Assembly (NCBI GenBank): GCA_022578605.1
Contig: MU394058.1
Location: forward strand, 496,001 to 560,000
DNA length: 64,000 nt
Source of the DNA: Camillea tinctor
Lineage: Eukaryota; Ascomycota; Sordariomycetes; Xylariales; Xylariaceae
Direction of reading: 5' to 3'
Part shown: piece by piece, positions 20,901 to 32,800 of the stretch
How the letters are laid out: every line of letters starts with the position of its first letter
Position numbering within the stretch: the first letter of the stretch is position 1
Made by a program: the position numbers and the translations under genes
Notes under the pieces: model-generated
What the model saw: only the letters and a program-made list of their open reading frames with translations
Database searches by the model: none
What the model was told of the DNA's origin: nothing

Positions 20901-23900
20901 GTCCGGTGTCAATAGGGCCGATACATCGAGACATCTTTGTAATATATACAGGGGACTGACTACCCGACCTGAGATGTAATTGGAAGGGGCGTTTTACGTC
21001 GGATAGCAATCGTTTCCGTGGCACAAGATGATGGTTCATTCCTTCTCATTTGCGCATTCGTGGAGGGTTTTCCGAAGCAGATCATGCGGATATGGTGGTT
21101 AGGAGTTCTGCCATTTAGGCAATGTGTTTTGTTTCTCGCGTCTGGCGTTGGGGATGGTATACGGCTACGGTGTACGGTCGCGAGACAGGGACGTGGACAT
21201 GAGGTTTTCAAAAAGAGATTATTTGTTCATACGGTTATTCATTGGTTCTTCTCATTCTGCTTCTTTCTTACCTTGGTCCTACGACCAAAATAGCCTACTT
21301 GACTTTGCTATCAAGTTTCAGCTTTAGCCTGGAGCTGCATCAATGAACGGAATAGAGTCATCGTCTCTATGCATGCAAAAAGCCTTTTTGTTTTCTTTTT
21401 CCCCAAGGGAAAATTGTGCGAGTTGAATCCAGAGATGATTTGAGCTGAGCACGAGGAAGACCTTTTATTTTATTTTTATTTTTTTGTTGTGAAGGCGGAG
21501 AGCACCGGCAAGTGGAGTCCAGTGAATCAAATTCCCCCCAATGACATTGATGGATCCGCATCGTTATATCGTGCGTACGTGTATGTATTATTAAAAAACA
21601 AGAGGCGGGGGAGGAGAGAAAGAAAAAGAGGGAAACCCCCAGAGAGCCGCACAACATTTTGCGGAAAAGTCTTGAAAAAGGGGGGGTTAAGAGAAGAGAG
21701 AAAAAAAAAATACCAAGGGAGGAAATTCATGATAAACCCTTTTTTTTTATTCTCTTCTCACTTTTTTTTTGCCTGCCGCCGGCTGCTATTATTGTTTGCT
21801 GCCGCATGGAAAGGGAAAGGGAGAGAGAAAAAAAGGCTTTGATGTAAGGTAGGCAGGTAGTAAGTAGCAATGGGCTGAAATCTTACTACATATTATTTGG
21901 CTTGCCCCCCAAAATTTCTGTTGGTTTTTTTTGTCTTTGCCTTGCCTGCCAGGTAAGGTAAGTTAGGTATTATGCACTGACTGCCTTGATGGTACGGGTA
22001 AGCTTATGTCAGATGATGTGAAAAAAAAAAACTCAGATGATAGATACCTAGGACAGATGCAGCACGGCATTAGTGAAGGACTGTGAGAGGCGAGACAAGA
22101 CTGTTGCTCTGTATATCTCGGCCTGCCTTGTTAATCAAGCCTTGCTTGTTTACTATAGATATGGTTTTCTAGGACCTGGTGCTGCTGGCCATACCGTGAA
22201 GGCTGGCTAGTGACTAGGACTGGGTGAGAATTTAGGGGGTGGTGAGTGAGAGAATCGGTAAGCTTCACTGTGCGCAAGATGTTATGCTTTGTAGGCTAGT
22301 ATGTAGGAATGCTTTTTTTTCTTCTCTTTCTTTTTTTTTTAACAGGTATTTATGTTTTTGTTGTAGGAAGGGTTTGAGAAAGAAAACTATATACCGGAGA
22401 AATGCGAAGATATTATTTAATACTATAGTCTATCTGCTGAAGGTAGGTAAAGGGGGAAAGGGGTTGGGGAGAGACAGGAAAAGATGGTTTCTTTTACATA
22501 TCACGTCACGCACGGTTGTGCGATTTGGCTACATTGGTGGGAACTGGACTTTTCAGGTGGCCGTACATCAGACTCTTGTGGTTAGGTTAGGTTAGGACTA
22601 TCTGTATGATTGCTATTCTCTTTCCTGCCCCTTGTTAAGTAAGTCGCGGCTAGGGGTGGTTAAGTGTGGTGAGTAGCGAGTGTGTAATGATAAGGAGAAC
22701 AAAAAGGGGGTAGGGGGCAGGTTTGTTGTTACTAGCAGGCAGGTATTATTGCAACTCATTGTCTGCCCCTTTTTTTACTGAGAACTATCGAGGCCTTGTT
22801 TGGTACTGCATGATATGGACAAGGTGAGTTGGGATAGATCAATTAGGTATCAGGGAAAAGGGGGGAGAGGGAGGCGAATAGGGGAAGCAAAGGACTATAC
22901 GGTCACATGTCATGATTTCCGCGCTACCATTATCGTTGTATACGTAGTATAGGGGAAATGGCGTTGCATTTAGATCATATTGTATGGATTATTTTAACCA
23001 TCTTCTGATTTGGTTTAAGGAGGTCTTGCCATCTCGGCAAATAATGCAGAGCACTCGCGTTGCTAGGCTGGCACCGCGTAGAGAGGCGGGCGTAGCTAAT
23101 ACCTATTAAATCGGCGAGCCTTCTTCCCCGCGTCTGAGATCATACATTGAATTTTACTTCTCTGGCTTATACTACGGTCTAGAGACTGGCGTCTAGGTCT
23201 ATGTGGTGAAACGTGGTGGACTGCAAAGGTCCCTAGTTGTCGGTTAGCTTGCATTAGCAAAGGTATCAAGGCTTATGCGTATTTCTTTTTCATTTGATGG
23301 AATACGTAGGAGGATAGGAGCTCGGATGAAATTCGAGGACAGGGGAAAGAAAGTGGTACGGCCGTATACACATATATCTACCTAAAGGCATTCATTGGGG
23401 TGATACTAAACTGGTGGCGCCAGGACACAGAGGGATGGGTTGGCGAATACTGGTTACCTATGCACACTTGCGAAGTAGATAGAATAAGAAAAAACTCACC
23501 TAGTCTTAGAGAATTAAGCTGCAGTCCATGTGATCAGATGTTTGCATGTTAATAATGAATCTTAAGCTATTGAAGTTTTACGCCACGGACTTGAGCTTTA
23601 GGTCGTGTATGGACGGCACGTAGGTTGATGTGGAAATAGAGTATGCTTTAGATATATCATAGGACTTCATATAGGCCTTAGCTGATGCACTAATTTTACG
23701 GTTCTGATAGTAGGTGAACCTTGATAACTCGATCTTTTATTTATTCAGACTCGAGTATGTCGTGACCTACCCAGGGATGATCTAATGCAGGCATCCAATA
23801 TAACTTGCTAATGTTTTACAACGGCCATAAAGGGGTTTGAGAAATAAAATGAACATCTGGTAGTCGAGCGCCATAATAAACTAGTGATTAAACTTAAATA

Positions 23901-24792
23901 CAACGTCGGGAGGGACGACGATGAGCTGTTGACTAGCCTATATAATGATGTTACTTTGCCGAATTGACGATCGAAGGTTGTGTAATGTACTAAAGACTTA
24001 TTTACCATGACGAGCATGACAAGGCTGGATGATCTTTTAGTTTCTTTTTCGTGTAAGTAATACTTGAAAGACTTAGAGGTATGGTACTTACTAGTTGTCA
24101 AGAGCTCGAGTAGGTATATAGAAGCTTATCTTCCTCCTTACGAGCTCTATCTGAAAACTAGACCGTCGTTCCTTTCTCTGGCCCATTATCCTTCTACAAA
24201 AGTATAAATATAGTTAATAGCAGCCTTTTACCTGTAAGTGTAGGTATATAGTTGCTAGGTGCATATGTTATTTAATAGTTGCGATGCATGGTATCAAGAA
24301 AGAGGACATGGTTTATCTCGCGTAGGTATAAGTTAGCAGAAATCGAAAATCCTTCAGTTATTCACTTACAACCACCTTATAAAAATATAAAATGACATAA
24401 ATTCAGATGGATTCGCACCATGTTGTTTAAAATAGCCAATATCTATTTAGAGACAAAGAAGTGGGACGGCGATCTTTGGATAAACAGGTGCCTATTGCGG
24501 AGTTATACTCTACAAATGGGCCAGACATGAACATATATAAACCCAGTATACCTACGTGTTTGATTACGATTCCATCAGTGTACTTACTATCACAATCTTT
24601 TCATTATTCGTTGAATCAGGTGGCTCGTGTGCCCTGCATCCATCTAGTCAGCATGTGTATATAAAGCGTTTGCTCTCTACAGGTCTACAGGGGCTGTGAT
24701 CCTTCCTCCTTCAATCAATAATGCCCTCACGGCAACGTATCTTGGGTACAATATTTGATTGCAACTGACGCATTTACAATAATATTTCCACC
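20901..24792. other. 3.9-kb gene-free region
   Basis: No supported gene. It contains the 3' side of the Set3-type gene, purine-rich and A-rich runs around 21,600-21,840, and AT-rich DNA to the right. Short frames on both strands lack motifs. Confidence 0.55.
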
Positions 24793-25617
24793 ATGACGTC
24801 TGCTACTGGTGTAGGATCGCCACTGGATCGGCTCCCTGACGAGGTCCTTCGGCGTATTCTTTACTTCGCCATGGAAAGTCGCGACCCGTTCTTCTTGGAG
24901 TACGAAGCTCAAGCTAGCAAATATCTCGAACGTGAAAACTACAATGTTGTAGAACCTCTGCCTCCGGTGTACGAAAGCTGGTCGGTATACTACAAGCACA
25001 GGGACACTACGGCATTGCTCAAGAGGAGACAAGACCCTACGCAGGTGGAGCACATGGCGGACTGGATTATTGTCAATTCCACGAACCGTCGGATCCGTCG
25101 CCTGGGAAAGGAGGAATTCTTCAAGGCCAAGATTCTCGCCATGACACATGCGCTGCCGGGTAGGCTCCAGACCGGGGCCGTCCGTGATCTGGTCAGCCCC
25201 GAAGACCGTGCTCTGGCTCTTGAATACGCTAGAGACGTGGTTATACTCGATAATAACCCCTACGCGCCGTCCGAATTTGTAGGGCTAGCAAAATCCTTGC
25301 AGCCGCTTTCGAGATTGAGGGCCTGCACGCTGCTCTTCGGATACTATCTCAGTGAGCCCCCAAAGCGGATCGCTCGAGCAGTCGCAGGCACGCCGGAGGC
25401 AGAGGGGAGGTTCAAGATGCCGAATGACCTTAGACAGCTCTTTGTCGATACCGGAGTGCCTGAAAATATCAATCTCCAGGTCGCTGTCTGTGGACGCATC
25501 CCGTGGCATTTGCATTTGGATACTCTCGTTCAGCACGTTTATCCCATGTTGCGATTTCGAGCGCAGGCTCTCACAAGGAAACGGATGGCTGAGAACAAGG
25601 AGCCGGAGTTCTCATAG
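24793..25617 (+). CDS. F-box-like fungal protein, function unknown
   Basis: A 274-residue open frame without introns. The N-terminus reads SPLDRLPDEVLRRILYFAM, a good match to the start of an F-box helix bundle (L-P-x-E-V-L-x-x-I-L), which would bind Skp1 in an SCF ubiquitin ligase. The rest (SPEDRALALEYARDVV and later LRACTLLFGYYLS) resembles the long, degenerate C-terminal regions of ascomycete F-box proteins but has no clear repeat. I infer a substrate adaptor; the target is unknown. It stands alone, with gene-free DNA on both sides. Confidence 0.7.
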   Translation: MTSATGVGSPLDRLPDEVLRRILYFAMESRDPFFLEYEAQASKYLERENYNVVEPLPPVYESWSVYYKHRDTTALLKRRQDPTQVEHMADWIIVNSTNRRIRRLGKEEFFKAKILAMTHALPGRLQTGAVRDLVSPEDRALALEYARDVVILDNNPYAPSEFVGLAKSLQPLSRLRACTLLFGYYLSEPPKRIARAVAGTPEAEGRFKMPNDLRQLFVDTGVPENINLQVAVCGRIPWHLHLDTLVQHVYPMLRFRAQALTRKRMAENKEPEFS

Positions 25618-27332
25618 TCTCGATAAAACCAGCCTCGTAAAAGTCATAGCACCATCTACATAATCACCTATTTCCTATTCTCTTAAATATACCCCATGGA
25701 TGTTGTCTTATGGTATGGGACATTGACGATGAAATGGATTCAGGGGGTAACAGCCGCTACTCACCTAACTGCGTCACTGCCTAAAGCTGAATACCCTAGG
25801 GCTATCCACGAAATTTGCGAATGAGTCGTGTCTATGCTCCAAAGAGCGCCAGTGTTGGAAATAGAACGAGGGGGGCAAGTATCGATGGCCCTGGTGTTTC
25901 TCTGGCGAGAACCAGTTGCCCATAGACCATATAAGACAGCTATCCAACCCCATGGTTGTCGTAGATGGCGAAGAAATGGACGAGAGCTAACTTGGTGTGT
26001 GGTCATGTTGTCTTATCTAGGCGACCTATCAAAGCTTAGGTGTGCGGTTAAGGAGACCAAGGCCTTTCATGTCAAAGGGCATATATCCGTGTCGCGGTTG
26101 GAAGCTGTGCAACAATAGCCTCTTTATCTTTTTTCTTTCTCACAAGCACTTCGCTCGCTCTGAAATGTGTAACTCCGTGCCGTGACGAAGACGAAGACGA
26201 ATACGTGTCATGTAACAACCACAATCGGATTCCTAATATCGATGAGCTGGATAGATATGCTCAAGCCATCGCTGATACTCCTCACTCGGCCCATTTGGGT
26301 ATATACCATTTTGATAGATCTTATTGACAGGCCGGGAGGGGCTTGGGTGGAAAGAAAAAGGGTCGCTTGGCTTAATGCATCTTGCTCGGATCGTGGAGGT
26401 GCGATCATACAGGATTCTCGGGAGAATGTGATGTTGCTATTATATCCATCTTGATCTGATAACTTTAAATAACAAAATTGAAGGCTCAATAACTAAGATG
26501 AGAGCTACTCGGTATGAAGTTTGCAGAAGTGTGGAAGGCCATCATCGTATTTTACCAATTTTGATCACGCCTTCAGGGGTAATGCCAATTTTCCCTAGTA
26601 TGATCCAAGAGAACTTGTATCTATGATTACGAAAAATCGAAAACACCCTTGGCTGTATTGGTAAGCGCCTAGGTAATGTGAGCAAATGTCTTGCGTCCTC
26701 GTTCATAAACCATGTCTCAGATCTGTTTCAACCGTCAATCCCCACGGGCCATGTGGGATCGTGGTAGGGGTAAAGGAGGCGATGGATCCACCCAATCCCT
26801 AATAAATCTATGGGGTGACAGAAACTTACAAAGTGTTAAGAGGAAATCGACGACGAGGTCGACTATGGGGTATGAAAAAGTATTCTAAGGCTTAAAAAAT
26901 CAAGACAGTTTTCCACTAGATGATAACATTTCACATACCGTTATCTCGTAGGTGCATTGTGTTTGAGGCTAAGGCCAAGGGCCAAGACGTGCCAGTCAGT
27001 AATTATGCGAAAGGTAGGTAGATAAGCTTGGTTACATATTGTTTCGAAATCACCAAATGGCACGATGGAAAGCCTCAAAAATCGACTGACCATGGGCTGA
27101 GCGCCAACGACTCCTGGTTAGAGGGCCAGGGGTACGTCTTGCAGCACTCTTGGTGATAGTTACTTAAATCGCCCACCATCCTGTCGCGTCGATCCCATAA
27201 GTTTGTATATTTAGCCAGAGATTTCCTTTGCTTGAAGTTATCACATATACCCATATACCCAAATGTTTTCATAGTCGTTTAATATCAATAATACCAAGAC
27301 CACATCGAAACTTTCGTCATCCCCTTTCAATC
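25618..27332. other. Intergenic, no gene seen
   Basis: 1.7 kb with only short unsupported frames on both strands (for example around 26200-26480). Confidence 0.55.
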
Positions 27333-27579
27333 ATGCCGGCCATCGATACACAACTAATTGCCCGCGAGCTGCCCCAGCTCATCAGCCGCGAGATGCAACA
27401 CATGAGCATCATAATGAAAAGAGATGTTGATCATAGAGCATTAGAGACTTTTGCTGTCGGTTAGTAACCTGAAATTTATCCACTTGCATGATTCGCGCTG
27501 ACTTATCTTCTCTTGGCCAGTCTTCACATGCATATTCGGAGTCGGCGGTTGGATGTACTGGATGATGAAGCAAAAATAG
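27333..27579 (+). CDS. 61-residue single-pass membrane microprotein (2 exons)
   Basis: Exons 27333-27459 and 27521-27579 join in frame to give 61 residues and a stop. The 61-bp intron has a GTTAGT donor, a GCTGAC branch point and a GGCCAG acceptor. Residues 1-36 form a charged, probably helical segment (IARELPQLISREMQH). Residues about 41-57 form one hydrophobic helix (VVFTCIFGVGGWMYWMM) and the tail is KQK. The layout is that of a tail-anchored or single-pass organelle membrane protein. I do not recognise the family. The precise splice at a helix boundary and the absence of stops support a real gene that single-frame ORF calling misses. Confidence 0.62.
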
Positions 27580-28389
27580 ACGACGAGCGCGAGAAAGACA
27601 ACACCACATCTCTCACATTCACATACCATATAGCCTCCTTAGTTCTACAGAACAAAGGCTCATTGCTCAAAACCTGCACGGCGTTTTAGGGGATGGTGTA
27701 CTTCCGGGGTGGAAGGAAGGAGGACTAATACACCGATACTGCGAATATACCACACGGCTAGTCCGTGAGGTTCTTCCAAGAGATCATAAAAGAATACTCA
27801 AATCTAGTTGACCCAAGATATGACTGCTTGAGGGAACATAGGGACCGCAGGACTGTATATCCTATGGATATGCAACGCCGCAGTAGGATCTATGAGCACA
27901 CGGACACACAGAAGCTGTAAGCCGTTCATGTTAATATGGAAATCACGTTCTCAACATAAGAGACGCACGTATATACCAGAACAATCTTGATATTAGCATT
28001 AGTCTAATATTGTTTACATATGAATCTTTAACTACATTCATGAGTTTTATCGTTTTTCATGCACATAAATAATGTGAGAACTATGACCCCCTTTAAATAT
28101 TAGTTACCTAGGTACCTAGGGTATTAAGTGTTACGTCTTAGCTAGGGATTGGCTGGAGAGTAACTACCTAGGTATATAGTACGGAATTGGGATCCAATGG
28201 CCGCTCGGTCATTGAGAGAATCTTTTGGTCTCATGGTATGATGGTATTGCCCAATACACTGTCGTAACACCAACGTCTTTTGGTTTAAAATACAGAACAT
28301 TCATCTCTTACCACTTATATTAATGTAGCTTTTCATGAGATTATCTAATAAGAGCCCACGGGAATAAATAACATTGGTGTCATGATGGA
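27580..28389. other. Intergenic, no gene seen
   Basis: About 0.8 kb, AT-rich, with two ACCTAGGTA palindromes at 28106-28114 and 28166-28174. Confidence 0.55.
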
Positions 28390-28504
28390 CCAAGCAAGTG
28401 CCTAGGTAATCAATACATTGTTGTGCGAGGAATCTAGATTACAACTATGGATGTCACTGTTACCTATATATACAGGAGTCTTCTTTGTTCCTTCCTAACC
28501 CCTG
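28390..28504 (+). repeat. Dispersed ~110-bp repeat, copy A
   Basis: Strongly similar, in the same orientation, to 35994-36104. Shared blocks include AGGTAATCAATAC, TTGTTGTG, ACAACTATG and TTCTTTGTTCC followed by TCCTAACCCCTGA. It ends a few bases before the stop codon of the minus-strand membrane-protein gene. Confidence 0.85.
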
Positions 28505-28508
28505 AAAA

Positions 28509-29495
28509 TCAGGCGCTTGAACAGTCTTTCGAACGACTTTCCCTCAACTTCATCCTCAACGAAAATTGTAACTGGTCTAACAAAACTACCACAACTCCCA
28601 AGAGGGCAATGACGATAGGACAGGCGGCGAAGATGATAATAATGATAGAAAACTTCCAGCTAACTTGTACAAAAGCTGCCCCGACATCCTGGCCCTTGGC
28701 TGCAAGTGCAACTTGCATCGACGATAGAATTAAGGATAATATTGCAAAGACAAAGAGCAATGGAGCCCCGAAACGCTGTATGTAATCTTGAGTTTGCCAA
28801 TACTGCTCCTGATAGTACCAGGGAAAAATCCCTTTCATGGATCGTGGACGGAAGACCCGGACGGCGAAGTTCAATCGGGTCAATCGGAATTGACCGTAGT
28901 GGTAGCGGTTCGAGACGGCATCGTCACCGAGTTCACGGAACGGTCGAATGAATTGTTGGAATTGGAGGAAAGTCACCCCGGAAGGCACCAGATTAGCCTG
29001 TTGTGCGATGAAGAAGTCCGACTCATGTTGGATTAGAAAACCGTAACTCCGGATATACCCTAAGGCAGCTTTGCGGTTGTAGGATGCCTGTTGTTGTGAT
29101 GTTGGTATTTCCGGCCCAGGAGCAGAGCAAAGATAAGTCGACCAAACAGTGTGGTTCAAGAGAAAATTCGGGATCGGTTTTAGGTATATTGTGTCGTAGT
29201 ACCGGACTAGATGAAGCTTTGGATGTTCGGCAATAGTGACTGTCCGCTTTTTAAGCAGGTGTTCGTGAAGGGAGTCTATATGTCGTCCTTCTTTCTTTGC
29301 TACCAACCATAGATGCTCGTAGAGGTCATCTAGGACATCCGTCTTAAGCTCATCGGTTAGAAGATCGTGCCAGTCATCTGATTTGTCCCGAATTCCATAC
29401 CGGACAGCTAACTCGCTTGTGGGATTGCAATTAAGAGAACTTTCTTCGGGGAACAGAACTTTTTGAATAGATTTTGCCATTATTTTGGCTGGCAC
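28509..29495 (-). CDS. Membrane protein of unknown function, DUF6601-like, divergent from the NLR
   Basis: A 328-residue single-exon protein. The soluble N-terminal two thirds contains LYEHLWLVAKKEGRHIDSLH, an IYLKPIPNFLLNHTVW stretch, a GYIRSYGFLIQHESDFFIAQ block and a YGQFRLTRLNFAVR block. From memory this order resembles fungal DUF6601-type proteins; I could not test that. The C-terminus has two strong hydrophobic helices at about residues 243-267 and 279-306 (rich in Ile and Val), so it is probably membrane-anchored with a basic tail. It is transcribed away from the NLR gene, sharing a 362-bp promoter region. No function is known. Its stop lies next to a dispersed repeat. Confidence 0.72.
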   Translation of the reverse strand: MPAKIMAKSIQKVLFPEESSLNCNPTSELAVRYGIRDKSDDWHDLLTDELKTDVLDDLYEHLWLVAKKEGRHIDSLHEHLLKKRTVTIAEHPKLHLVRYYDTIYLKPIPNFLLNHTVWSTYLCSAPGPEIPTSQQQASYNRKAALGYIRSYGFLIQHESDFFIAQQANLVPSGVTFLQFQQFIRPFRELGDDAVSNRYHYGQFRLTRLNFAVRVFRPRSMKGIFPWYYQEQYWQTQDYIQRFGAPLLFVFAILSLILSSMQVALAAKGQDVGAAFVQVSWKFSIIIIIFAACPIVIALLGVVVVLLDQLQFSLRMKLRESRSKDCSSA

Positions 29496-29857
29496 TCAGG
29501 ACTGAGCAAGACGATCATCTACGGTATGAATCTCTCCGTTGGAACTTGGAAGATTTCAATAGGAGTCTCGAAGTAGGTGAGGCTGAGAGCCACACCACCC
29601 ACTTTCTCTTTTCAGCTAGAACAAGGCAGTAAATCCCTCGTGCTGCAATCAGAAGAAAGGCGAATCAGGGCTAGCCACGAATACATTTATGAGAAGCTGA
29701 AAATCCGAAATAATCCCTTGTCCTTACGATAAGGCTAAGCGGCATACTACTACTACATGTGTATATATACCTAGCGGGCTTACGCCTTGCTCAGACTCCC
29801 TCTTGGTAAAATGCACTTCATACTTTTCCCTCATTATAGTCTCACTGCAATAAAGCC
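29496..29857. promoter_or_regulatory. Shared divergent promoter of the DUF6601-like and NLR genes
   Basis: 362 bp separate the two start codons. A TATATA box-like run lies at 29763-29768, about 90 bp before the NLR start and in its orientation. The short shared interval makes co-regulation plausible but not shown. Confidence 0.5.
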
Positions 29858-32800
29858 ATGGATGTATTCCCGGCAAGTGAATTAATTTTCTGGGTTCCCG
29901 TTGTAGCGGTCTCTATATGGTATAATGTATTCTGGGCCATTATTTCGATCAGTTTGGCTCTGACTCATCTGCACTATCTTAAGTGGCCATTTACAAAATC
30001 TTCTAAATTTGCACAATTGAGATTTATCGGGTTGGTAATTTGGTGTGTCTATCTTTCGCCAGCTCAAGTGTTTCTTCCCGTTCTCATGGACCTTTGGGCT
30101 CCATCCTCACCACATCTTTCATCATCAAATCCCATTGACATAGTGTATGATTCCGGTAAGAATGCAGCCGTCGAGTACGTACTTCACAATTCTCTTCTCT
30201 TCCTTGCTGTTAACCTTTGACACATAGTATCTTTGCAATTCATGGACTTGGTTCAAACCCCGATAGCGCGTGGACATACTGGGATAACGGAACAGAGATG
30301 CGTTGGCTCAAGGAAATTTTGCCGAAAGAAGAAGGCCTAGACAACATCAGGATTGTGATGGCAAACCACCTAACACATTGGACTGGAGGATCGGTCGGTG
30401 CGAAATTCGAGGATCATGCGGAGATACTTCTGAGAGACATTGAGAGAGCTTATAAGGTACGTGCCCGCCATACACGCGGCTTTTGATGCAGGTATTGAAA
30501 CATGCAGAGTGACCAAAAACGACCGGTGATCTTCATAGCGCATAGCTTCGGTGGACTACTTTTGAAACAGGTATTTTACTACTCTTAATGACTGTTTGGC
30601 ATGTTGCTAACTGTATAAAAGACTCTCCTCCTGGCAAAAATGCAGTCCAGTCCTATTGCTACAATGACAAGAGGAATCCTTTTCTTAGGAGTCCCTCATA
30701 GTGGTACCAAGGCAACATATATAGGAAAGTTTCTATCGTATACATCATATTGGCGTGGCTCTTCAACGACTTTACTTGAATATATGGCCCCTGGGTCAGA
30801 CAATGTCATCCGTCTTGAAGAGAGCTTTTATAATATATATGCTAGTCTTCTATCGAGCCACAGCCCTCTTCCATATATATGTGATTTCCTGGAGCTGAAA
30901 TCCGAGAAGATTGGGAAGCTTCCGTTGGGACAAGTGAGTTTTTAGATCTGGTGATTAAATTACAAACAACATTTGACTTTGAAGCTTAAACAGACTGTCG
31001 ACCGCAACTCCGCAAGATCTACCCATGGAGAGATCGAATGGCTCAACACAGACCATCGTGGGTTGAATAAGTTTAAATCTCCCCAGGACCCAAATTTCCG
31101 AAAGTTCTTGAGTAAATTTCGGAGAGCATTTGAAGTTGCACCGACTGAATGTAAGCGTCTCATATATACGAGAGACAATAGAGGAATAGGAGTTACAATG
31201 CTTACTTTTTATAGTTCGCCGCTTAAGAATGCCTACCCTCCTAGGGGCCAATTTTGAGGAATATTATATCCCATTCCAGTTGAATTTCGTGAGAAATGAC
31301 AAGTTTACTGGTCGAAACTATCTGCTTGAACGCATACACGAATCTTTGACCCGTGACCATGAACCCAGTCAACTGAAAATTGCCATCCTTCAGGGGACAG
31401 GAGGAATAGGAAAGACCGAGCTCGCTGTCCAATATGCCCATCTACAGCACCAATACTATAGCTCCATTTTCTGGGTTGATTGCTCTACTGAGAACTCAGT
31501 GCAGCGTAGTTTTTCAAATATTGCGACTCGGGTATTAAAACATTACATGGGACAACACGATGACCATACAGACTTCAATGCTTCGGTCAGTAGACTTGGT
31601 CTGAAGGGGCTCGTTGATGAAAACGGACTTGTTTTATCCCATGGCAATTCCATTATGGGGGTCGTAGAGGCAATGAAGAATTGGTTTACACAAGGCCCCA
31701 ACAACGAATGGCTACTCATTTTCGACAATCTTGATAACCTGGAGGCCTTCGACGTTACGAAATATATTCCAACAGCCGGATCGGGCAACATCCTCATAAC
31801 GAGTCGGCGGAAGATTTCCAAGAGGTCTTGGACCCCCATCAAAGTTGAAGAAATGAGTGAAGGGGAAAGTTTGTCTCTCCTAGCGAAGACCGCGGGATTT
31901 GATGGGAAACCAACTCTTGCTGGTATGTCAATTTGATTATGCCGTCCTACACAATATTTCTGACACAGTGCAGAGCAAAATCTGGCTTCAGAATTGGTGC
32001 AACGACTTGGTCATTTCCCTCTTGCTATTGAACAAGCTGGTGCATATATCTCGCATCGCGTATCTGATGACGATGATTCGTACTCTCAGGCTCTAGATGG
32101 TTATCTTGACCTATATAAGAGGAATGCCAAGAAACTTTTCGACAAACAACAACCTATTACGCAAAACCACCGAAATGACACCATTTTGACCACGTGGGAA
32201 GTGTCGTTTAATGCAGTCAGGAATGAGAATCCTGAAGCCGCCCATTTGCTTCTGCTATGTGGTTTCCTCGCCAATAGTGATATTTTTGAAGAAATGATTA
32301 ACCTTGGTTGGAAGCTCTCTCCAAATGGTATGTCTATATGCTAACTAAGGGATTCATTTTCTGACTTGGTTTTATATTAGATCTAACATTCGACGATCTC
32401 GCTAGGGAATTATCCTCGTATTCATTAGTAAGTCTCCGGGGTGCAAATGATGCATTTCTTGTCCACCCATTGGTCCAATTTTGGGCACGGGAACGCTTGT
32501 CTCTGGACGTACAGCGACGTTTAGCAAAGGAGGTAGTCCAGCTGGTTGCTCGTGGGCTACGTCTCAAAGAGGAGCAGAATAATAGCGAATACATGGACTT
32601 TGAACGGCGCATTATTCCTCATCTCAAGAATGCTATCGACAACGTACAAATGCTCCTGTCAAGCACTCCCGCGACAAATATCCACATCCCACCGCCTTCG
32701 GCCTTCACTGGGCAAGGCACTATATATAACCTATACGAAATTATAGAAGGATGGTATCTGTGGATATGGGGAGCCATCAACGACGTTTCAATGGTCTGCC

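Noticed and set aside
22581..22596. GTTAGG repeated, telomere-like
   Set aside because: Too short and not the fungal TTAGGG unit; flanked by unique DNA and housekeeping genes.
28420..28511. Copy A of the dispersed repeat as a short LTR (TG...CA with a TATA-like run)
   Set aside because: Similarity between the copies extends about 30 bp beyond the TG end and no target-site duplication is present at either copy.
29858..32470. The NLR first looked broken into many short frames
   Set aside because: Every break is a 50-65 bp intron with proper donor, branch and acceptor, and joined exons keep one frame, so it is not a pseudogene.
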